Source: Chrysochromulina parva
Taxonomy: Eukaryota > Haptophyta > Prymnesiales > Chrysochromulinaceae
Assembly (NCBI GenBank): GCA_002887195.1
Contig: PJAB01000033.1
Span: 1-56,875, forward strand
Reading direction: 5' to 3'
Length of the DNA: 56,875 bases
The first letter of the stretch is position 1. Each line of letters begins with the position of its first letter. Under the pieces are notes generated by a model. It was given only the letters and a program-made list of their open reading frames with translations, searched no databases and was not told the DNA's origin. Shown piece after piece: positions 30,435 to 38,203 of the stretch. Made by a program: the position numbers and the translations under genes.

Positions 30435-30893
30435 TTACTCGTCCTCGAAGCGGGTTCCGCCGATCGAGTCGGGCTGGCGGAAGGTGGTCGCGGTGCCCTG
30501 CGCATCGCTCTGGATGTAGAGCGTCACCAGGAAGACGACGGGGATGAAGAGGCCGAGGATGACCGCAAGGAAAGCCGCGAAGGAGACATCCAGACCAACG
30601 GTGCCACCATCAACGGCGACGACACCCGCGAGCGTGGTCGAGACCTGCTCGACCACCGAATACTCCATGCTCATCTGCGGCGCCATCTTGGACATGGCAA
30701 CCTTGCTGCGGAGCGCCGGCGCCGCAGCCGGCGCGAACGCCTCGACAGCGGCGGCGAGGAAGGCGACAGCGGTAACTGCGGCAGCAACGTGCGGGCGGGC
30801 GTGAGCCACGGAGAGGCGACACAGATGTTCCAGGAGGCGACAGAGCAGAAACCTCGCAGCTGCCACATAGCGGGCAGCTTCTGCGCGTGGCAT
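30435..30893 (-). CDS. Nuclear-encoded plastid membrane protein, PsbM-like
   Basis: Up to 152 residues from ATG 30893; an in-frame ATG also exists at 31019, and a spliced short first exon is possible, so the start is uncertain. A hydrophobic leader ending VAFLAAAVEAFAPAAAPALRSK matches the ASAFAP-type signal/transit junction used for plastid import in algae with red secondary plastids. The C-terminal part has one span, FAAFLAVILGLFIPVVFLVTLY, then IQSDAQG and a short hydrophilic tail. The pattern F-L-A...I-P-x-x-F-L-x-x-x-Y-x-x-x-x-x-Q resembles photosystem II subunit PsbM, a one-helix protein at the dimer interface. Other one-helix thylakoid proteins are possible. Targeting is firmer than identity. 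Confidence 0.55.
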   Translation of the reverse strand: MPRAEAARYVAAARFLLCRLLEHLCRLSVAHARPHVAAAVTAVAFLAAAVEAFAPAAAPALRSKVAMSKMAPQMSMEYSVVEQVSTTLAGVVAVDGGTVGLDVSFAAFLAVILGLFIPVVFLVTLYIQSDAQGTATTFRQPDSIGGTRFEDE

Positions 30894-31184
30894 TGAACGC
30901 CACTGCCTGACGCAGCACGCACGCTGCGTGCATAGCCCGCCGCTCCCGCACCCGGCGCGCAGCCTTCTAGGCACGGTCGTGAGACAGGGCTCGGTGTGGC
31001 GCGCACCGAGGCGAGCCATGGGCGAGATCTGAGCTAGGAGGTTGAGCAATTTGGTCCGTCACAAACTTTCTCGACACAAACCTGCACGCAAGCGAACTGG
31101 TCCGTAGGGTGCAGAAAGCACGGTCGTGTCCCCACACGAGAAGTTTGTTCCCAACTCCATTTTAATTTGCTGTGAACCGCGAGA

Positions 31185-31919
31185 ATGGCGACGGTCAAAG
31201 GACAGCTCCGCTCGGACGTGGTGCTGGCCCTCGAGCACGTGAACGCGCAGGAGCTGCGCGTGCAGGGGGCGCGTCGCACCATGGCGCTGCACAATCAGCT
31301 CGCGGATAACACCGCCACTACGCGGAGCACGGAGGTGCGCACGCTGCAGCATCTGGAGGCGAGCATGGCGGAGCTCCAGTCTGCACTCGGGTCGCTGCGC
31401 GCCTTCCAGCACCGGCAACAGTGCGAGACCGCAATCGAGCGGCTCCATGCGATCATACAGGAGGATCGCGAGCAACGCCTGCGCTCCGAGAGCCTCTTTG
31501 AAAGGATGCTCGCCGACGATGTCGCCGCCTTCCGAAAGGATCTTCTCCTCGAAGGCGACGAGCGGCGTGCGAAAGAGGAGATGCTCGGGCGCCTTGCCAG
31601 CGAGGTGGCAATGACGGTGCGCGCGGAGCTTGCTCAAGAGCGGCGCTCTCGGCACGACGTCTTGGCACACCTCGACGTCTTGGCACAGAGCAGGTCACCG
31701 CCAAGACGGTCACCGCCGAGACGGTCACCGCCAGGTCACCGCTATGAGCAGCGCCAGCATGCCAAGGTGCTCTCGGCGGGTAGCGGCGCGTCGTGGCGAG
31801 TGGATGCTGCGGCGCGGCGAGTGGATCCTGCGGCGCACTCGCCGGGTGGTGGCTTGCCGTGGCGGGTGGACGGGCATCAGACGCACCGATCGACCGGCCT
31901 GGAAGGGTTTCATAGGTGA
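31185..31919 (+). CDS. Coiled-coil protein, possibly SF-assemblin-like
   Basis: 244 residues from ATG 31185. Residues 1-165 are almost entirely amphipathic helix (LQHLEASMAELQSALGSL, DREQRLRSESLFERMLADD, DERRAKEEMLGRLASEVAM). The rhythm of charged residues and R-S/T-E/R-R blocks resembles SF-assemblin/beta-giardin proteins of flagellar-root fibres, but I see no diagnostic motif. The last ~75 residues are low complexity with short repeats (PPRRSPPRRSPP; WRVD twice) from 15-bp GACGGTCACCGCC and other tandem units. This C-terminus could be partly non-coding read-through. Confidence 0.55.
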   Translation: MATVKGQLRSDVVLALEHVNAQELRVQGARRTMALHNQLADNTATTRSTEVRTLQHLEASMAELQSALGSLRAFQHRQQCETAIERLHAIIQEDREQRLRSESLFERMLADDVAAFRKDLLLEGDERRAKEEMLGRLASEVAMTVRAELAQERRSRHDVLAHLDVLAQSRSPPRRSPPRRSPPGHRYEQRQHAKVLSAGSGASWRVDAAARRVDPAAHSPGGGLPWRVDGHQTHRSTGLEGFHR

Positions 31920-31953
31920 GGCCCAATAAGGATTCGGGTTCGCCTGTCTAAAT

Positions 31954-31981
31954 GTTGACTTGACTGTTCTTGACTTGACTT
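31954..31981. repeat. TTGAC repeats upstream of the PRMT gene
   Basis: Two interrupted blocks of TTGAC units (TTGACTTGACT, then TTGACTTGACTT) lie about 160 bases before the PRMT ATG. Same unit and orientation as the block at 8547-8581. Confidence 0.75.
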
Positions 31982-32142
31982 GGCCACTTTCACCTCTCGC
32001 TCTTCACGCGATGGCACACTGCTGCCTCTCCCTCTCTGTGCCATGTGCGATGGCACACTGCACGTGCAGCCGTACTGCACAGCGTAGCACGTGGCGCCTC
32101 CGCGGGCGCTGGAGGCCGCTGCGGCAGCGAACCACGGCGCGA

Positions 32143-35137
32143 ATGGGGGCGCCGGCGGCAGTGCCTACACTTCAGCAGCCACCTGACTTGGGCGAGGCCC
32201 TCCGTCCGCGCCCTCCGCCGCTGCCTACCACGCCTGAGCAGAAGCTGGCCAACCTCTTCCGTACTACGGACGGCCAGCCGGTGCGCACGATCACGCACCA
32301 AAAGAACATTGGCAGCGATGGATCGAAGCACAAGGCACGCGCGCTCCTCCTGGACCCGCTCGCACTCGGCGGCTCAACGCCGGCCGAGGGTGTCGACACA
32401 ACGCTCATGAAGCTCGTGTTCGGCCTCTCGTTCCTCGCGTGGAGCGAGTACGGCCTGCGGCAGATGCTCGACCGCCGGTGGTGCGACGCGTACGCGGCTG
32501 CCGCACGCCACATTGCCGCGGTTGCCAGCTCGGGCCGCGAGCCGCACGACGGTGGCCCATGCCGCGTGTGCGTGCTTGGGCTGGGCGGATGCATTCCGGC
32601 GCTCGTTGCAGCTCAGTCGGGGTGCAGCGTGCTGTGGGTGGAACGGATCGCGCGCTTCGAGGAGGTAGCGCGCGCACTCGTGGCGCGCAACCATCTCGAG
32701 GCGCACGTGAGGACCGTTCGTGTCAAGGGTTGGGCCGAGGCTGTTGACACGCACGTTCACTCTGGGTCGGCGCCGGCGAGGCGCTTCGACGCCGTCATCA
32801 CCGACGAGGTGAGCGAAGATCTCCTCGGCGAGATAAGATCTCGATGAGCGCTACTGAACGGCCCTTGAGTGCCACTGGGTGGCAGGTGAGCGACGATCTC
32901 CTCGCCGATGGGATTCTTTCCCTCGCGCGCCATGCCCACATGCACCTGCTACGTCGAGGTGGCCGCTTCGTGCCTGCACGCGCACACCTCTTCGTAGCCC
33001 TCGGCTCTGTCCGAGTGGGCGAGTGCAGCGGCTTCGACTTGAGCGCATTCAATGCGTTCCGCTCCAATGAGCAGGTGCGCGTCTCGCAGGGCCACTGATT
33101 TGAGAAATCGCCGTTTGTGGCCAGAGATGGGCGCAGATGGGCATTCATAAAGTTTACCACTGATAACCTATGGTCACCACTGATTGTGAGTGCCACGCAG
33201 GCTTGGGCAGACCTCGAGCACCTGGCAGCCACCGACAGCTTCGGCAAGCAGCATGCAGCCATGCTCTCGGCGCCCATGCCCGTGATGAGCTTCGACTTTT
33301 CGTCACTTGCGGCGCTGCCGCCCGCGAGCCGTTCGGTGGCGCTCGATGTGCCCGCGACGGCGTCTGGCATCCTCAACTGCGTCACGTTCTGGTGGGTGCC
33401 GATTGGGGCGAGGATGTGCCCAGAACGGCGCGTGGGCCCTGATTGCGCTGCGCCCCGGTGGCAGGTACGAGCTCGATTTGGGAGAGGGTGTGCCCACGAT
33501 AGCGCTCGGCCCCGATTGGACTGCGCCGCGATGCTTTGAGACGCGGGCACGACGGCAGCAGCTGCGCTATCTCAAGTACGAGCGGGCGCTCGTCGAGGGT
33601 GAGAGGGTGCGTGCATGCACTGCTTGCCACTCATGGACGCGGTTCGTCAGTGATGGCCACCGATGGCCACCGATGGCTCCTGATGGACTCTGATGGACTC
33701 TGATGGCCTCTGAATGGCCTCTGAATGACTCGTGATGACTCCCGATGGCAGGTGCGCGTGGTGCTAACACACGATGAGATGGCCATCCACGTCGACGTTC
33801 CCTTGGACGCCGAGGCGGAGGCAACCGGACGCCTCGTCCGTTGGCCGTCGGTCAATGTGCTCGCATACCACTTCCCCATGATCGCGGATGAGGGGCGTAA
33901 TCAGGCCTTCGACCTCGCGCTCACGCAGGCGGTCGCACGCTTCAAGGAAAGACACGGTGGCACACCCCCGCGGGTGCTTGACATTGGGTCTGGCTCGGGA
34001 TTGCTCGCGATGATGGCGGCGCGTGCGGGTGCGATGGAGGTACGCGGGTGCTCGGTTTGAGAAGGGGGCCACTCAGTGATTGCCCCTGATGGGCACCGAT
34101 TGCCTTTGATGGGCACCGATTACCGCTGATGACAGGTGCACTCACTCCAGGTGGTCCCTTGATTACCCTTTCAGTACCCTTGAGTACCCTTAAGTACCCT
34201 TGAGTACCCTTGATGGCAGGTGCACTCACTCGAGATGGTCCCTGCGCTCGCGGCCGCCGCCAAGCACATCATCGCGCAGAATGGGTACGCAGATCGCGTG
34301 AGTATCCATGCCATCATGTCGACGGATCTCAAGCCGTCCGACGTGGGTGGCCTGTTCGATCTCCTCGTGTGCGAGATTGTGGATGATCAACTGCTGGGCG
34401 AAGGGGTCCTCACCACGATCGCGGACGCGCGCCGACGACTGCTCAGCCCGAACGCAGCTATCATCCCCTGCGGCGCCTCCGTCTTCGCGCTGCCCGTCCA
34501 GATGCGTATTGGCACTCGCGCGGGGCTGGCCCTCGACGACCTGAACCTGTTCTCAACGGACATGGCCTTCGCACCGCGTGCGCACACGGGGTGCAAGCTG
34601 CAGCACTGGCCGCCCGACGAGCACGTGCGCCTCGCGCCGCCGCTGCGCCTCTTCGAATTCGACTTTGCCCACACGCCCATCGACGAGCTTGCATGCAGCC
34701 GCTCGGCGCCGGAGCTGTCCGTGACGTTCGAGCGGGACGGGCTGCTCACCGCCTTTTTGATCTACTTTGAATTGCATGCGGACCGCATGCATCGCTTCTC
34801 CAACGGGCCGCACCAGCCGCGCCTCGTCGCGTGGGACCAGTCGGTGCGCTACCTGCCCATCGAAGTGCGTGTGCGCGCGGGGCAGCGTGTGGCTGTGAGT
34901 GCGTACCACGACTACGAGGCCGTGCGAGTGGGGGTGCCCCATCTGACGCCCGACATGGTGGCCGGATGCGTGGGGCACACGGAGGTCATGGGAGCTGCGC
35001 TGCAACTCGAGCAGCGCAAGCAGCTGGAGCAGATGCAGATGGGATCTCGAGTTTCGTGCCCTGCTTGGAAGGTTTCGTCGCTGGAGCAAATGGAAATGCA
35101 GATGGGATCGCGGATTCGCTCCTCGCGCTCACTCTAA
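32143..35137 (+). CDS. PRMT7/PRMT9-like protein arginine methyltransferase, six exons
   Basis: Exons: 32143-32808, 32886-33074, 33201-33391, 33465-33606, 33752-34039, 34220-35137; 797 residues. It has two methyltransferase-like halves. First half: VCVLGLGGCIPALVAAQSGC and FDAVITDE joined by splicing to VSDDLLADGILSLA. A linker barrel ends in VTFWYELDLGEGV, like the PRMT7 linker, and this requires a phase-2 junction at intron 3. Second half: RVLDIGSGSGLLAMMAARAGAMEV, HSLEMVP, and the double-E loop LLVCEIVDDQLLGEGVL, typical of PRMT7/9; then FELHADRMHRFSNGPHQP. The first half has lost one of the usual acidic loop residues and may be degenerate. Predicted role: methylation of arginine in proteins. 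Introns 1, 3 and 5 contain diverged copies of the following exon start. C-terminal ~60 residues are low complexity. Confidence 0.82.
33607..33751 (+). repeat. PRMT intron 4, GATGG-type tandem repeats
   Basis: A 145-bp intron made largely of 10-12-base units of TGATGGCC/TGATGGACTC type, with GTGCGT donor and GGCAG acceptor. Related CTGATGG/CACCGATT units occur in introns 2 and 5 of the same gene. Confidence 0.75.
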
Positions 35138-35854
35138 CTCACTCTCTCACACACGGTAACCTCGATATGACCTCGAAAGGTGGCTCGTGGTTTCGGTGGT
35201 GGATTTCGGCACGGTCGGCTACAATGAGACGGAGACGGACAACACCACGGCTTTTTCACATAGCGCTGCCTCGCAGCCGCTGCCGTGCGCGGGCGGTCCG
35301 CCGCGCGCGCCGCGGCCGCGCGACCGAGCACGTCGGCGGGGCCCGGCGCCCGTGCTTTTTCTTTCGAAGCCGCGTGCTGGTGCCGCCATGGGTGCCGCGT
35401 TGCGCGTACGTGCGAGATCTGCGTATACTGTGTATCGTAGTCAGCCCGGTAGGTGATTCGCCTCTTAGCGGTTCCTACTATCACACCACTCCTCTCTCGA
35501 TCTTCCTTCGCGAACCCGAAGACCGCTTAATGACCGCTCGAACACACACATGTACAGAGTGTGTCGATGCTCTCGATGCAAGTCGCGCGCGGCTGGCCCA
35601 CCATCAGGCGGGACGACACACGCAGGCCCTTGTCGCAGTGTGAACTGGACGGCCGTGTGTGTTCGGACCGTTGCGGACCGTGTGGTACCATCAGCACGGT
35701 ACCGCAGCCCAGGCCCGCTGGTTAAGGTTTGCCATCTTGCCGTGTTCTAGGACTTGAGGTAGTGGCGGCAAGTGGCGGCAAGTGGCGGCAAGTGGCGGCA
35801 AGTGCGTCGCACGAGATGCGTCGCACGAGATGCCGCGCACCCGAGCACGAGATG
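35138..35854. other. Convergent intergenic region with short repeats
   Basis: 717 bases between the PRMT and Arc1-like genes. It holds four tandem AGTGGCGGCA units at about 35760-35800, followed by a GCGTCGCACGAGAT direct repeat near 35803-35832. No frame looks protein-coding. Confidence 0.55.
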
Positions 35855-37042
35855 CTACGAGATGCCGCCGTTAGGCACCGAGGCCGTGCACACGCCACTC
35901 GCGAGCGTGAACGGTTTCTCCTTGTAGCAGCACACGCCATCAGCCGTCGTGTGGAGCAGAGGCTGAATCATCTCCCAGGCCTTCTTCTTATCCATCTTGG
36001 AGGCGGATTCGGGGCCGCCCTCATAGCCTTCAAAGCTAACACGCTCACCAGGCGCCGCGCCCGCGGGCGGTGTCACGAAGCCCAGCTGCGACTTATCTGC
36101 GCTCCCCGCGCAGAGCACCATGCCCGCGGACTCCATGCCGCCGATCTTGCGCGCCTTGAGGTTGCAGATGCAGACGACCATCGCGCCCTTGACCTTGTCG
36201 AGCGGCATGTGGTGCGCGAGGCCCGAGAGGATCTGGCGTGGGGCCTCCTCGCCAAGGTCGATCGTCTCCACGTACAGCTTGTCAGACTCCGGGTGAGCCT
36301 TGGCGTCCACTATCTTTCCCACACGGAAGTCGCACCAACTTATCTCAGGCGTCTCCGCCACGGGCTGCGGCTTCGCAGGCTTGTCGTCAGCCTTCTCCTT
36401 CTTCTCCTTCTTCTCCTTCTTCTCCGTGGCCGGCTTCTCGCCAGGCGGTGCGCTGGGCGGCGGCACCTCACCGGGGGGCGCTACCGTGGGCGACGCTGTC
36501 GACGCCGCCGCGTCGCCTCCTGTCGGCATCGCGGCAGCGGCAGCTGCCGCAGTAGGCGCGCAGGCCGTGCCGACGAGCGGCTGCAGCGAGGCGACTGTGG
36601 GTAGCGGCGTGGGAACATTATAATTGAAGCTCACGAGCTCGCGCTGCAGCTCCTTGGGCGGGCTGAGCGACGCCACGAAGTGCTGCATGTGGTCGAACCA
36701 GCGAGAAGCGTTGCACAGCGCCCACTTATGCTCGTCGGGAAAGGCGGCCATCGCGGGCACGAGCGCGATGTAGCACGCAACGTCCGCCACGGACGGTTTC
36801 TCGCCGCCAATGAACACCTGCGGCTCCAGCTGCGCGTTCAGTACCGCCACTTCTTTCACAAAGTGCGTCGCGATGGTGCGCGCTGCCGCAGTCGACTTGA
36901 GCGCCTGCCGCGTGAAGTTAGCGATGACGCTCCAGTCGGGCGTGGCGCCCATGTCCTTGAGCAGCGCTGAACCGTCCTCTTTGGACAGCTTCAGGAAGAG
37001 GATCTTGCCGATCGCAATCGTGAGCTCCTCGCGCGTGGGCAT
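35855..37042 (-). CDS. Arc1/AIMP1-like tRNA-binding cofactor (GST-like + EMAP II domain)
   Basis: 395 residues from ATG 37042. Residues 1-~130 are a helical GST-C-like domain (GGEKPSVADVACYIALVPAM), as in aminoacyl-tRNA synthetase complex scaffolds. An Ala/Pro linker and a KKEKKEKKEK basic stretch precede the EMAP II/Trbp111 tRNA-binding OB-fold: WCDFRVGKIVDAKAHPESDKLYVETIDLGE, RQILSGLAHHM, VCICNLKARKIGGMESAGMVL. The C-terminal EMAP II-like extension (KKKAWEMIQPLLHTT) is present. No catalytic synthetase domain exists in this frame, so it matches yeast Arc1p/AIMP1-type cofactors rather than a full methionyl-tRNA synthetase. The peptidyl-tRNA hydrolase gene lies 143 bases upstream on the same strand. 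Confidence 0.9.
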   Translation of the reverse strand: MPTREELTIAIGKILFLKLSKEDGSALLKDMGATPDWSVIANFTRQALKSTAAARTIATHFVKEVAVLNAQLEPQVFIGGEKPSVADVACYIALVPAMAAFPDEHKWALCNASRWFDHMQHFVASLSPPKELQRELVSFNYNVPTPLPTVASLQPLVGTACAPTAAAAAAAMPTGGDAAASTASPTVAPPGEVPPPSAPPGEKPATEKKEKKEKKEKADDKPAKPQPVAETPEISWCDFRVGKIVDAKAHPESDKLYVETIDLGEEAPRQILSGLAHHMPLDKVKGAMVVCICNLKARKIGGMESAGMVLCAGSADKSQLGFVTPPAGAAPGERVSFEGYEGGPESASKMDKKKAWEMIQPLLHTTADGVCCYKEKPFTLASGVCTASVPNGGIS

Positions 37043-37185
37043 TTTTCGTGCGAGAGGTCCGTCGCGTCGCCTCGGCGATGGCGCCGTTCCGGCACTTTCT
37101 ACTTCCCATCGCCTAGCTCTGCGATGGAGCCCAAGGCCCAGGCAAAAAACATGAAAACCCCGCACCCCGCCTCACGGCCGTTACT

Positions 37186-37926
37186 TCAACCACCGATCGA
37201 CCCACTCACCACGTGGACCAATGTGCGGCGCATTGTCGCAAGATACGCACCCACGACACTCATGGCCAACCGCATGCCGTCGACTAGCCAGGGCGCGCTC
37301 AGGCCGGTCGGCGAGGCCACTGCGCCAACGGCTGCTGCGAGAGCGTCGGACGGCGGCGGACCGTCGAGAAGCAGCTGCGCGATGCCCTCCTTGGCGCACG
37401 TGGCCGTGACATGCGACACATCCTGCTCAGGCATGTCGCCCAGTACATACCTGACGACGTCAACGCGCGCACTTGTCGGCGGCCGGCCCACGCCGATCCG
37501 CAGCCGTGGAAACTCGTCCGTCTCCAGCTGCGCTATGATACTCTTGACGCCGTTGCCGCCAGCGGAGCCCTTGGACCGCCACTTGAGGCTGCCCACCTTG
37601 ACATCCAAGTCGTCGTGAAGCACGGTCACGTCGCTGGGTGCGACGCGGAAGCGTCGCGCGACCGCCTCGACGACGACGCCGCTAATGTTGTAGCTGACGA
37701 GCGGCCACACGAGCAAAGTTAAGCCGCCGTCGCTTGGCCGAGTGTGAGAGGCGACGTAGGCGCCGAGCGTTGGGTAGAGTTGCCAAGTCAGTGCGTGCGT
37801 GCGCGCAAGCTCCTCGACGAGCCTGGCGCCGATGGCGTGGCGACAGCGCCGCAAAATCAGACCCTGGCCCAGGCCGACGACCAGCCTTGTTCTCCGGTCC
37901 CCATGTGTAGAACCCTTCGACATCAT
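37186..37926 (-). CDS. Peptidyl-tRNA hydrolase, Pth family
   Basis: 246 residues from ATG 37926 (another ATG at 37923). Pth family blocks in order: LVVGLGQGLILRRCRHAIG (catalytic His retained in CRHAIG), the VSYNISG region, VLHDDLDVKVGSLKWRSKGSAGGNGVKSII (catalytic Asp), and FPRLRIGVGRP. The enzyme frees tRNA from prematurely released peptidyl-tRNA and in eukaryotes is usually organellar. Oddities: the GLGNPG motif reads GLGQG, so the conserved substrate-binding Asn is not in place, and a hydrophobic C-terminal extension (about 45 residues) follows. The TTGAC repeat lies only 8 bases upstream of the ATG. Confidence 0.88.
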   Translation of the reverse strand: MMSKGSTHGDRRTRLVVGLGQGLILRRCRHAIGARLVEELARTHALTWQLYPTLGAYVASHTRPSDGGLTLLVWPLVSYNISGVVVEAVARRFRVAPSDVTVLHDDLDVKVGSLKWRSKGSAGGNGVKSIIAQLETDEFPRLRIGVGRPPTSARVDVVRYVLGDMPEQDVSHVTATCAKEGIAQLLLDGPPPSDALAAAVGAVASPTGLSAPWLVDGMRLAMSVVGAYLATMRRTLVHVVSGSIGG

Positions 37927-37934
37927 CGTGTTGC

Positions 37935-37973
37935 TCAAGTCAAGTCAAGTCAAGTCAAGTCAAGTCAAGTCAA
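37935..37973. repeat. (TTGAC)n pentanucleotide repeat in a divergent promoter region
   Basis: About 7.5 perfect tandem units (read as TCAAG on the plus strand) lie between the peptidyl-tRNA hydrolase start (minus) and the BCS1-type gene (plus). Unit and copy number match the block at 8547-8581, which also sits between divergent genes. Confidence 0.9.
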
Positions 37974-38203
37974 CGAGTGTTGCTCGAGTTGCCCCTCCTG
38001 TTTTGGGGGCTCTTTTGTTAACAGCGAAACAGGACACAGTGAATTGTTTTCAGTGAGTTGTTTTGACTCTCACTCGAACTTTCATAGCCTTTTCACTCCT
38101 TTTCACGGTATTCCTCGCTTCGAGGCCTCCCTTCGTCTCCCGACGCTCCGCTGATCGCCGTGTGGCCTGCGCGGTGCTTTCGCAAGCATCGGACGGTTTT
38201 GCG

